The notes below the pieces were generated by a model. That model ran no database searches, had not been told where the DNA came from, and saw only the letters and a list, made by a program, of their open reading frames with translations. A program made the translations under genes and the position numbers. A DNA stretch of 64,000 bases from Symsagittifera roscoffensis (Eukaryota; Xenacoelomorpha; Acoela; Convolutidae). The stretch lies in assembly GCF_963678635.1 (NCBI RefSeq), contig NC_087066.1, forward strand, positions 17,855,275 through 17,919,274, given 5' to 3'. Positions 19,200 to 29,795 of the stretch are shown here, piece after piece (within the stretch, counting starts at the first letter, position 1; each line of letters starts with the position of its first letter).

Positions 19200-21370
19200 T
19201 TTGTTCCAAATTGTTCGCCTGCTCGAACATTTCTGTTATATTATGACTAAAAGCCTAGCTAAAGCTGCACAAGCCTGTTTGAGAATTGTTGAATTTGTTG
19301 TACTGATGCGGGATGAAGCAAGTAATTTCAAAACTCAAAAATTCAACTTCTCAATTATCAAAAAATTGGCTGCATGGAAAGCCATAAAACTTTCTGTAAA
19401 AAAATCGAGCGCAGCCGCTTGAGCAGGGAAACTTCTCAAAACTTTTTCTATCTATTGAACCCAAAATCGTAGATTTAGTAGGGTAATTTTTGAGAAAATG
19501 TGAAAAACCCAGAAATATGGGTCAAAAAAGCCCCCTCACACTTTTTGAGGGCTTAAAAAATTGGGGTAAGGCTAGAAAAACTAAACAATTAAGCAACCCC
19601 CACAGGGTAGTATGCGGATTTTCCATTGGTACCACATTTTTCAAAACCGATACAGTTGTTTTTGAGAAAAACTAAATTTTTGAAAATTGAGAACAAATTT
19701 TCCAAAGCGTCTTGAAAAAATAAAACAGCGATCCCAATATTGTTTCACTAGAAGCTACTTTAAGCTAGAAATACCTGTTTGATAATTTTCCATTTTTCCA
19801 TAGTGATGCGGAAAGACTAGGGTAATTTCAAAAACGGGGCTATTTTTCGAGAAAAGTCAAAAAATTTCAAGAAATGGTCAAAAATCAAAAAATTGACTTT
19901 TTAGGAGCCAAAACATTTTGTGGAATAAAATTGGGCGTAGTCGCTAATGCATGGGGAGCTTCCCACAATCTGCTCAATCCAGTAAACCCAAAACTTCAGA
20001 TTTGTGAGGGTCGTTTTGAGAAAATATAAAAAAAAATATGGGTCAAAAATTTCTCCACCCACTACTTCGAAGTCTGTAGAAAATAGAGTACGGTAAAAAG
20101 AGACTAGAAAATTATGCAGGCATATAAAATGAAGCGGACTTTTCATTGGTACCCCTTTTTTGAAAATTGGTAGAGTAGTTTTTGAGAAAAAATAAATTGT
20201 TGAAAAAAGTGAAGAGTTTTTCCAAAGCGTTTCAACAAAAAAAATAAGAAAACAATAAAAAAAACCGATCACATAACTTAGGGGCCCAGCTAAAGCTGGA
20301 GGTAGCTGTTTGTTAAATTCTGAATTTGTCGTACTGATGCGGGATGAAATAGGTATTTTCAAAATTTTCCAGACCATACAAAAATCTGCAAAGACTGATC
20401 AAAAAATAGTAATTTGTTATTTCCGGAGGCGTATATTTTTGCTTTAAAAAATTTGAATGTAGCTGCTCAGGCCCAAGAGTTTCCCACAACCTTTTCTACC
20501 TATTGAAACAAAAACCTCGGATTTGGGAGGGTAGTTTCCCGTGTTTTCCATTGCACCCACAACTTCCAATTTGGGTGTGCAGTTTTTGAGAAAAATCAAG
20601 GTTTCAAAAAACGGTTAAAAAAATGAAAACTTTTGTGTAAATTCTTTTGAGCGTAACAACTTATGCAGGGAAGCTCGCCAACCTGTTCTTTCAATTGAAA
20701 CTAGCATCTCAGATTTGGGATGCTATGTTTTGAAAAAACTCAAAAAATTTCAAAAAATGATCAAAAAATCGAAAATTTGACTATTCTGAGGGTCATAACT
20801 TTTTGTGTGAAAAAATCTCGGTGTAACCGCTTGTGCAGTTACACGGGAGCTCCTCACAAGGTGACCTGTTTTTGAAACTAAATTCTTAGATTTAGGAGGG
20901 TTGTTTTTGAAAAAAGTCAAAAAGTTTCAAAAAAATTGTCAAAAATTGAAAAATTGACTTGTTTAAGGGCCATATCTTTTTGTGTAAAAAAATTGGGCTT
21001 AGCCGCTAATGCAGTTCTAATGCATGGGGAGCTGGTTGTGGGAACTGGTTGTGGGAAGCTCCCCTGCTCGCTTTCCACAACCAGTTCTGTTAATTGAAAC
21101 CAAAATCTAAGATTTGGGTCTTAGTTTTTGAGAAAATGTATAAAACTCAAAAATATGGGTCAAAATTTTCCCCCACCCATTTTTTCGAAGGCTGTAGAAA
21201 GTAGGGTAAGATAAAAAAAAAGAGATTAGAAGAGTATGTAGACACACAAAGGAGTGGTCGGACTTCGCATTGCTACCCCTTTTTTGAAATTCGGTAGAAT
21301 ATTTTTTGAAAAAAACCAAATTTTTGAAAAAAGTGAAAAAATTTTCCAAAGCGTCTCAAAAAAAAATAAA
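19200..21370 (+). repeat. Degenerate tandem array of ~180-bp and ~520-bp units
   Basis: A block of the form GCCGCTnnTGCAGGGnAGCTnCCCACAACC...TGAAACCAAAATCTnAGATTTGGGnGGGTnGTTTTTGAGAAAA recurs at about 19,411, 19,940, 20,460, 20,640, 20,830 and 21,000. Between the blocks lie runs of the type AAAAATTGACTTTTTAGGGCC. Spacing alternates between about 520 and about 180 bp, implying a higher-order unit. It is strongly diverged, so it is not a young satellite. No coding evidence. Confidence 0.6.
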
Positions 21371-21604
21371 AAACCCGATCTCATACATTTTCATAATACC
21401 CGTTTTTATCAAACAGCAATTTTCATAAATCTTGTTTTATCCAACAGGAATTTCATAAACCATAAATAGCCTTAAGATATGCCGTTTCAACAAAGTTAAA
21501 GGGTTCTTAAGAAAAGGAAGAGGCTAAATTTGCTCTACATCGCTGGCTTTTATAAAATTTGATAGACCCAGTTGTAATATCGAGACTGAGAAGATGTGTA
21601 TAAG

Positions 21605-21763
21605 GACCCGGGTTCTGGGGTGGAGTGTCTGCTCGCTATGGACACATGAAGGACAGGTGGCACTCCAGTAAGATATTCGAGAACTTCAAGACTGGCAATG
21701 TCGTCCAGCTGATCAACCGCAACACTCACAATGCCCTCAGAGTCACAGATCATGGCGCGATTG
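21605..21763 (+). CDS. Trefoil A, first recognisable exon
   Basis: Translates GPGFWGGVSARYGHMKDRW... and ...NVVQLINRNTHNALRVTDHGAI, clearly homologous to trefoil B exon 1 (EPGFWTGITTRLGHMKDRW, VVQLVNRKSRKALRVTDFGDI). The donor ATTG|GTACTC at 21,763 leaves phase 1, which joins exactly to exon 2 to restore DCRGE. The in-frame TAA just upstream of 21,605 means the exon starts here or that a Lys-rich N-terminal exon lies farther upstream; none was located. It encodes the first strands of a beta-trefoil fold. Confidence 0.65.
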
Positions 21764-22055
21764 GTACTCGTTTGGAACACTAACTGAAGAGATCCAATAC
21801 ATTGACATAACTGTCATCAGTGTACATCGGCTGCTAAAACTTGAGATTAGTCTATTTTTGTAATTAGAAATTAGAAGACATTAATCGTTATTTTAGAGAA
21901 AGCAGCTTTGCATTAAACTTTTTTTGAATGTACAGAATAGTTCTAGTTTTTAAATTTTTCCATCGACAAATAGTTGTTATAAATAAGGTATATTTAATTT
22001 TTTATTTTTCTTCGTTTTCCACCCAAAATCAGGTACCAAAAATAATCGTCGAGTG

Positions 22056-22312
22056 CAGGGGCGGATCTAGGATTTTCTCGAGGGGGGGTTTGAAAAAGGC
22101 CAAAAAAGGCGTTTTTAGGCACTTTTTAAAAATTTTTAACCAAAAAATTGCTTTTTTTTCGCCGAAGGCGCCTTTAGAAAAACTTAGGGGTCCGTCAGCC
22201 AAAAATGGACATCTCAAAATAGTTCAAAGGGGGGACCCTTTCGGTCGGCAGGGGGTCGAATCCCTGAGGGGGGGGGGCGTCCGCACCCCCCCCCCCCCTA
22301 AATCCTCTACTG
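22056..22312. mobile_element. hAT-type MITE, complete, in a trefoil A intron
   Basis: Starts CAGGGGCGGATCTAGGATTT and ends CCTAAATCCTCTACTG. Flanking GTCGAGTG at 22,048-22,055 and 22,313-22,320 is a perfect 8-bp duplication. An internal CGCCGAAGGCGCC palindrome and terminal poly-G/poly-C tracts are present. Confidence 0.85.
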
Positions 22313-22959
22313 GTCGAGTGATCTAAAAGGGTAGATTGATCTATCATATTAAAGCCCTTAAAGTCGTGATTTGAATCCACTTGAAAAATATTCAAACAAA
22401 TTCTCAGTGTAGAGAAAAACCGGTTTAAAATTTTGGTCGAGCGAAAGGAGCGAGTGAGCGAGCAGGCCGGCCTATGATACGGAAAAAGACAAGAAAACTT
22501 AACTTTACTATAGGAATATTTTTGATCCTTTTATAGCGTTTTCTTCACAACAACAAAAAAAATCGGAAAAAAAACAAATAATATCTGCAAGAAATTTGAA
22601 AAAAAAAATTACGGAATTACTGAGATTTTTTGTTCGTTTTTCGATTAATTTTTAATGAAAGCTGTTATCAATTATGCGTATTTACTAACGAACGCACCGA
22701 AGCTCTCAAATCCGTTCATATCCAAACGAAAACATCACGCTTTGCAAAAATCATATAAATGTTTTTTTTTGTCGTCAGAACTTTGTGTGCTACTGGCACT
22801 CTGTGCAGCAACGTGCAGCAATCTGCAATCCGTGTTTGTATTGTTGCTTGATCAACTAAAAAAATGTCCATCTTAGTTCTTCGGCACCAGAAATTCAAAT
22901 TTTCACATAAAAATTAGGCGAATTGAATTCATAATAGCCGAAAACGACTACCAAAAAAG

Positions 22960-23197
22960 ACTGTCGTGGCGAACGAACTGCTCAACACGACGAACAACTT
23001 CATTTCCTTGTGACCAATCACGGCTCAAACATCATTTCCCTCAAAAGCCTCACTTTCCCACTTTCCCATGACAAATATCTGAGGGTGAAACCAGATGGGA
23101 AGTTGTACTGCAACGGGAATGGGAAGACGGATGAGTGTAAATTCAGACTGCACGAGACGGGAGATAACTGGATCACATTTGAGAGCTACAAGTACAT
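22960..23197 (+). CDS. Trefoil A, middle exon
   Basis: Acceptor AAAAAAG|ACTGTCGTGG and donor TACAT|GTAGGTGC give 238 nt with entry phase 1 and exit phase 2. It translates DCRGERTAQHDEQLHFLVTN..., then DKYLRVKPDGKLYCNGNGKT, DECKFRLHE and FESYKY. The pattern YLxxxxDGxLYxxxxxTxECxFxL matches the central FGF block and also resembles fascin repeats. Cytosolic versus secreted location cannot be judged because no signal peptide is seen. Confidence 0.75.
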
Positions 23198-23279
23198 GTA
23201 GGTGCTAAATTGGTTGAATCATTTCTCACTCTCACTAGATCCGCTTGTTTTAGTTTTTTTTTTCACTAACTGCATCAAC

Positions 23280-23420
23280 TTGTGTACAAGGGTGGTTTGA
23301 CAAGGGAAAGTATAAAGACTTAGATATATATGAAACATCCTAATTAGTCTACATGCCATTTTTTGTAACCATCGGATATTGAACAAAAGTTTTTGTGATT
23401 ACTAGTTTGCAGGTGGTGGA
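23280..23420 (-). mobile_element. Partial family B MITE
   Basis: Diverged B-family sequence in an intron (AATTAGTCTACATGCCATTTTTTGTAACCATCGGA, TTTGCAGGTGG). Termini are largely lost. Confidence 0.4.
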
Positions 23421-23861
23421 GTCTTAGAATTTTGAAGGCAACTGTCAGGTCTCATTCCATTTCTATCTGGCTAAAGAGTTATAGTTTATACTCGGGATAT
23501 ACAGCCAAGCTTATGCCTGTTTGAGCTCAAGTCTAAATTTGTGGGACCGTTGATTTCAGGTGCGGATTTAGGGGGGGGGGGGTTGGAGAGTAGGGGTGAG
23601 GTGGACGCCTCTTCCCTGTCAGGGATTAGAACCCCTCACCAACCAAAGGGTCCCTCCTTTGGTATTATTTTATGAAATAATCGTAATCATAATCATAATA
23701 ATAATAAATTGTTTCCAAACGATATCTAGTTAGAGAGTTATTTTTAAGAAATTACAATTACAAACTAAAATTGCATTTATTACCGTAAGCCTCTTTATTG
23801 CATTTATTACCGTACTACCGGTATTTATTAAACGTAAGCCTCTTTAGTCCTTCTTTTCAAC

Positions 23862-24276
23862 CGGAGGCGGATCTAGGATTTTTTCGAGGGGGCGTGAAGG
23901 TAGTCAAATTTGAAAATGTTGACTACCTTTTTCTTAGGTCGACCAAATTGATTTTCCGAGCTCTCCTAAAGCACTAAAAGACACTGTTTTGGCTCTATTT
24001 TCTGCACCGCACGTAAATTTTTGAGTTGACTAAAGCCGTTTTTAGGCCCTTTTTGAAAAATTTTGACAAAAAAATTGCGTTTTTTTGGCGCGCGCACCCC
24101 CTCAAAGTTTTTATATATTGGCACCAAAGACGCCTTCAGAAAAATTTTAGGATCTCTCGGCCAAAAATGAATTTATTAAAAAGTAACAAAGGGGGACCCT
24201 TTGGGTCAGCAGGGGGTTGAATCTCTGAGGGGGGGGGGGGGCGTTCGCAACCTCGCCCCCCCATAGATCCGCCCTG
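23862..24276. mobile_element. hAT-type MITE, complete, in a trefoil A intron
   Basis: The left end CGGAGGCGGATCTAGGATTTT and right end ATAGATCCGCCCTG are flanked by TTTTCAAC (23,854-23,861 and 24,277-24,284). It is longer than the 22,056 copy because of an extra internal segment. A fragment of a similar terminus (CAGGTGCGGATTTAGGGG) lies at about 23,559. Confidence 0.8.
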
Positions 24277-24689
24277 TTTTCAACCCTTTTCTATAGAAAC
24301 AAAATTATTTTTTGTTTTCTCAGGTAGTCTTCTCTACCCATAATCTAGGAACCTACAGAAACAAATTCTGCACATTGAGCAAAAAAAAGTCAAAGAATGC
24401 TCAATGAAATCGTACTTCCTAGAATGTAATTATCTAAAAATGTATGAATATAACTATACAATTGAAACAGAGAAACCTTTTTAAACACTGTTGTAGGCCG
24501 GAAAATACTTACTTCTAATGATCATTTTCAGTTCTAACAATTTGGTTTTGTCGGTGTTTGAATAAATTTAAACTCTATATTGGGTGATTGTTTTCAGGTA
24601 ATTTTTATACGTAATTAAAAAATGCTGTCCTGTTGGAAATTTTTTCAAACAAAAAACACTCCACAGTACTGAAAAACGCTTAGTACTTA

Positions 24690-25110
24690 CCTGATCAATA
24701 TGCTGATGAAAATTCAATTTGCTGTCGAAATGAATTCCAAGATATTTAACACATTCTACATTTTCTTTTTGGGCGTCATTTAAAAAATAAAGGCAGGTCT
24801 TTTTTCAGCTTTTTGGCCCCGACATTGGCCCATTGTACAGATTTTTTGGGTATTTAGTGCCATTTTGTTTGATTATGACCAATCATTTATTTCAAGCAAA
24901 GCTGTTTTATGTGCGGGAGCGAAAAGTTTTTTTTTGGTTGGTGGACTTTCAGTGTTATCTGCCTACAAAAGTTCCCCTGTGTTACCCGTGACTATTTGAT
25001 GATCGTTTATGTATAGTATGAATAAAAGTGGGCCAAGAATAGATCCCTGAGGTACTCCAAAAGATACTAGTTTAAGTTCGGTCTTAAGAGTTTGTCTCGA
25101 TGTACTGATA
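24690..25110 (-). pseudogene. Reverse-transcriptase relic (third non-LTR lineage)
   Basis: The minus strand reads FGVPQGSILGPLLFILYIND near 25,010-25,075. After a degraded stretch where the A/YxDD block should lie, it reads NVECVKYLGIHFDSKLNFHQHI near 24,700-24,760, across several frames. These are RT motifs and the connection block of a LINE. Heavily frameshifted, with no ORF. Located in the last intron of trefoil A. Confidence 0.65.
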
Positions 25111-25199
25111 GCGAGTGCCATAGTAAGATTCCAAAACTTTTAGGACAGGCCCTCTGAATGCAACCAACCCTCAAGTTTTATTAAAAGCGTCTTTGTCCC

Positions 25200-25446
25200 C
25201 AATATAAACTTATAATGCAGAGGAGAACGCGTCAATAAAAAACGCTTTTCAAAAGTGCCCAAAAACGGCATTTTTCATCAATTTTTTTAAAAAATTTTCG
25301 TGGGGCGCAGAAAATTTTGTAGAAATAAGGTCTTCAAATTGTTTTGGTAATGCTCGGAAAATCTATTTGTCCGACCTAAAAAAAGTATGACAAAAATTGT
25401 GAAAATTTTTCGAAAGCCCGCCCCCTAGAAAAAATCTTAGCCTCTG
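25200..25446 (-). mobile_element. Degenerate hAT-type MITE
   Basis: The minus-strand terminus CAGAGGCTAAGATTTTTTCTAGGGGGCGGG and internal blocks (GGTCGGACAAATAGATTTTCCGAGC) match the hAT MITEs of the window. The opposite end is not defined. Confidence 0.45.
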
Positions 25447-25870
25447 TTGATTTTCCATGAAACCTTTGCTTTATCTGGCGTGGACAAGTGTTTTAAGATT
25501 GGCTCCAAACCAAACTCGAGCTACAAAACACTATAAAAAGACCATTATGCCAAAGTTGTCTGCCACAACTTTTGAACTAATAGGACAAAAAATTAAGTTT
25601 TTGGCCTTTTTTTTGCAGAGATTTTGACCAAAAAGTCGCGTTTTGCAGCGCGCGCTCTCTCTCTATTATTTTAATTTGAATTGGCATCGAATGCGTCTTG
25701 AAAAAGGTCATGATATTGGTTGACAACAAGGGTCTAAAGTTGAACAACTGATTAAAACTTAAGAAGTTTTTCTACATCAAATTTTTTGAATGGAATTGCC
25801 CTAAATTTCGACTGAGTTGCAATTCAAACAGTAGGAAAATCTGGTTGCAATTAGTCAAAATTCGCTTCAG

Positions 25871-26012
25871 CTACCACCACATAGCGGCCAAGGAGGATGG
25901 GTCCCTGGTAACCCCCAAGAAAGCGTGGGCCAAAAAGAACTCGTGTCACTTCGACGTCAAACTCATCGGACAACACAAACGCACTCCTGCCGGCTGGAGA
26001 GTGATGGCCTAA
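25871..26012 (+). CDS. Trefoil A, last exon
   Basis: Acceptor ATTCGCTTCAG|CTACCACC enters in phase 2, completing the split codon from exon 2. It translates YHHIAAKEDGSLVTPKKAW, then CHFDVKLIGQHKRTPAGWRV and a TAA. Lys-rich DGS...K...K...HF spacing resembles the heparin-binding C-terminal block of FGFs. Trefoil B has the same exon at 38,311-38,161. The three exons together give about 180 residues. Confidence 0.75.
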
Positions 26013-26135
26013 AAACACGGAAAACTCATGTTAATTTCATCAAAAGCGCTCATCACCTTACACTAATTTTTGTATGCGCAGTCTCTCTTGATGTCTGTTC
26101 TAATTCAATTGTGAATTCTTATGTTTTCAAAAGCA

Positions 26136-26675
26136 AACAAGACTGCTCGCATCAGGGCGAAGCCCTGAATGTTCTGACTGCCTTTTAAGGTTTATGGAGC
26201 AGTAATTACATAAATATTATTCACATATTAAATGTAATAAACAAAACGAAAATTTTTTTTCTTAAATTTGAAATTTTTTCTACGAAAATCATCCCCCCTA
26301 CGCCAAATAAAGTTCAAAAGAATAGATTTTGCTCCTAACAACTAATCAACTATGGCAAAGTAGCTTCCTTGATTCAATTTGGAACGATTTCTAAGAGGAA
26401 TCAAACCTCCGCTGACGCGTTAATAGCGCGAATTATATCACGCGTTAATTGTCCCAAATTGGCCAAAATGGCCATCTTTACTCCCCCAAAACTATACAAA
26501 AAAACACCACAGGTAAAATATCCTCTCAAATTTGAGCTTAGAACAACAATACCTTTCGAATGATATAAAAAAATTTTGTCAAAAATGGCTAGTTAAAAAG
26601 TCGAAATTTGTAAGAAAAAAAAACCCCACCCCGAGCACAAATATTCCGTTTCTTTCGTATCGAAAGTCGGAACAA
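26136..26675 (-). mobile_element. HINE-like repeat, copy H2
   Basis: Minus orientation: ACAAGACTGCTCGCATCAGGGCGAAGCCCTGAATGTTCTGACTGCC at the left and TTTCGTATCGAAAGTCGGAACAA at the right. Middle ACGCGTTAATAGCGCGAATTATATCACGCGTTAATTGTCCC. It lies directly downstream of the last exon of trefoil A. Confidence 0.65.
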
Positions 26676-27099
26676 TAAAAAAAATGATATTTCATACATT
26701 GTTTCTGCTTTCTGCTGATAGAATGAGTATGACAAGTGTTTGCCTTGGTGATAATGCAAATATCCGTTACCTCAGTTAAAAAATCAGTGAAATATTTCAA
26801 CCAAAAATATTTCAGCCAAAAAAAAGAGAAGGAACAATCATTTAATCATTCAAAAACCAGCTGAAATAGTTAAACACGAGGAGCCCAAATAAAGCTGGAG
26901 GTACCAGCTAGATAATACATTTTTACACAGAGGCGAAGCTGCACTTCGCATACACAAGCAAAAACATGACCGATAACGCTACTGGGATAACAATGAGTAA
27001 AACTTTGAATTACAAAACTTCTTAAGTGACGCACGCCAATTATGACTCATTAGCAAATCCAGTCAACTTGAAAATTTTTTTTTTTACTAACTAACATGC

Positions 27100-27520
27100 C
27101 TCAACTTAGAGCAGTCTTTGGAGCAGTAATAACATGAAAAAATTAACAAAATGTAACAAAAATAAAATGATATTTTTTTCATTTGAGATTTTTTATAATA
27201 AGTTTTAATAATCAACCCACACGCCCTATTAAGTACAAAGTGAAAAATTTCGCTCCTAGTAACAAATCAATTACGGCAAATAAACTTCCACTAACCAATT
27301 TGGAACACTTTTCAAGACGGATTGAATCTCCGCTTACGCGTTAATAGCACAAAATAGATCGCGCCTTAATTGTCGCAAATTCAAACCAGCATAACTTTGC
27401 GAAAATTGATCACAGGTAAGTTATCTTTTCAAATTTAGGCTCAGCACAGCAATACTTTTCGAAAGATGTAATAAAAAGTCCGTCAAAAATGGCTAGTTAC
27501 GAAAGATGGAACAAAAATTG
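27100..27520 (-). mobile_element. Degenerate HINE-like copy
   Basis: Contains diverged TTACGCGTTAATAGCACAAAATAGATCGCGCCTTAATTGTCGC and AAATTTAGGCTCAGCACAGCAATA. Both terminal hairpins are lost. Confidence 0.5.
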
Positions 27521-27777
27521 GTGCAGAGTTTTCAAAGGAAGTTTTTATCCACAGTGTCAGTAAGTTTTAGAATGTATTTTAAATGTCAGAAACCAAAAAA
27601 ATTCTAATATGCAATACGATACATTTATTGAGGATAAATGGAAACAGACGCTTCCACAAAACTTTCAACCTCTCTTTTATCACTAATTTGACGACATTTG
27701 TTCATATAAAAAGATCAATAACTTCTGACTGAATTACTGTTTATTTTTCACTAAAAAATTTATAGTGCTATTAAAGA

Positions 27778-28324
27778 CAACAAGACTGCTCGTATCAGGG
27801 CGAAGCTCTGAATGATCAGACTGCCTTTTAAGGTTTATGGAGCAGTAATTACATAAATATTATTAACATATTAAATGTAATAAACAAAACGAAAATTTTT
27901 TTTTTCTTAAATTTGAAATTTTTTCTACGAAAATCATCCCCCCTACGCCAAATAAAGTACAAAAGAATAGATTTTGCTCCTAACAACTAATCAACTATGG
28001 CGAATTAGCTTCCTTGAATCAATTTGGAGCGATTTCTAAGAGGAATTAAATCTCCGCTCACGCGTTAATAGCGCGAAATATATCGCGCGTTAATTGTCCC
28101 AAATTGGCCAAAATTGCAATCTTTAAACCCTCATAACTTTACGAAAAATGATTACAGGTGAAATATGTTTTCAAATTTAAGCTCAGAACAACAGTAGCTT
28201 TCGAATGATGTAAATAAACTCCGTCAAAAATGGCTAGTTAAAAAGTCGAAATTTGTCTGAAGAAAAAAAAACCCCACCCCGAGCACAAATATTCCGTTAC
28301 TTTCGTATCGAAAGTCAGAACAAC
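27778..28324 (-). mobile_element. HINE-like repeat, copy H3
   Basis: Full-length minus copy with both hairpins (CAGGGCGAAGCTCTG and CTTTCGTATCGAAAG). Its TTGTT end faces copy H4 across a spacer of about 40 bp. Confidence 0.7.
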
Positions 28325-28365
28325 AACAAAAACAACGTTCTAAACAACGGGGTGGAAAAACTACG

Positions 28366-28888
28366 TTTATTTTCGACTTTCGATACGAAAGTAACGGAAT
28401 ATTTGTGCTCGGCGTGGGTTTTTTTTCTTCAGACAAATTTCGACTTTTTAACTAGCCATTTTTGAAAGAATTTTTTATCACTCGAAAAGTATTGTTGTCC
28501 TGAGCTTAAATTTGAAAAGATATTTCACCTGTGATCATTTTTCGTAAAGTTATGAGGGTTTAAAGATTGCCATTTTGGCCATTTTGACCAATTTGGGACA
28601 ATTAACGCGCGATATAATTCGCGCTATTAACGAGTAAGCGGAGGTTTAATCCTTCTTATAAATCGTTCCAAATTGGTTGAAATAAGCTTATTTGCCATAA
28701 TTGATTTGTTAAAATGAGCGAAATCTATTCTTCTGCAGTTTATATGGCGTGTGATGGGATGATTTTCATAAAAAATTTAAATTTAAAAAAAAAAATTTCA
28801 TTTCACTTTATTTAATTTTATGTTTTTACTGCTGCTTAAAAGGCAGTCGGAACATTCAGGGCTTCGCATTGATACGAGCAGTCTTGTT
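28366..28888 (+). mobile_element. HINE-like repeat, copy H4
   Basis: Plus-oriented copy starting CGACTTTCGATACGAAAGTAACGG and ending CAGTCGGAACATTCAGGGCTTCGCATTGATACGAGCAGTCTTGTT. With H3 it forms an inverted pair of about 1.1 kb. Confidence 0.7.
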
Positions 28889-29435
28889 CTAACTTGGAAA
28901 TCCCAAATATACATTTTTCTCATAAACTTACTCTAATTGCAGTTTTTTTAAATTGTGTCACTCCAATGGTTTCGACAGAGCTTTATAAACTGAAGTGCTT
29001 TGCACATTATTATTAAGTCTAACGAGAGCGCATGCGCAAAATAGTCATGGGTTAAAATCAGAATCTTTACATTAAAATTTTACAGCTCAAATTTGAGCAT
29101 CTGAAAAAACGGATAATAATTTTGTAAAAATCGGGGGTTTGGATGCTTAGCCTGTGTGTATATTAGCAAGCGAGAAATGCTTTAAAAGATTAAAAATGAT
29201 TTAAATCAGCCTGACTTTTCAATTAAATTTGAAAGTCATTGAACAAATCCAAAGACAGCAATTCGTTCTAATGCATTCTAAACGGTCATGCATATCGACA
29301 CACATGCCGTTGAGTGGTACAAGGTCATCTTAGCCAACGTCCTCTTGGCTATGCAACCAGTGGTTCAATGCTAAAACAGCGGTACACAAAAAATACAAAT
29401 TGAAATTTTTATTTATAGGAATGACATGGAAGTTT
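28889..29435. other. Spacer, nothing recognised
   Basis: No gene or repeat family identified. Confidence 0.35.
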
Positions 29436-29653
29436 GGCTCTTTTCCAGTTTCCCACTCCCTCTTAAAATAACAAAAAGAAACTGTTCAAAAATTGTTCAC
29501 ACGGCATTTTTCAATTTGGAAATGTTTTAAAAGTTTGTTCACCTGTTCACGCTGACAGGTTTTATTGGAGTTTAAAACATGAAAAGTCATTTTAAATAGA
29601 TTTTAATCAAATGAATTTCAGAAAAAAATCAAAAGGGTGACTGGAAAAGAGCC
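29436..29653. mobile_element. MITE, GGCTCTTTTCCAG family, diverged interior
   Basis: Termini GGCTCTTTTCCAGTTTCCC and GGGTGACTGGAAAAGAGCC. The interior (AACTGTTCAAAAATTGTTCACACGGCATTTT) is shared with the copy at 43,796, so these two form a subfamily. The target duplication is degraded. Confidence 0.7.
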
Positions 29654-29778
29654 GGAAACTAAAAATTAATTAAGGCATATTTAACGATTTAAGATACTAG
29701 TTAAAATATGACGATTTGTTAGTAGAGTTACAAATTAAGCTGATCATAGATTCATTACAAGCATGGTAAGTCGTTATA

Positions 29779-29784
29779 TTTATT
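29779..29784 (-). terminator. Poly(A) signal of the NERD-helicase gene
   Basis: AATAAA on the minus strand about 11 nt past the stop codon. A very short 3' UTR would follow. Confidence 0.5.
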
Positions 29785-29795
29785 ACTATGGTAAA

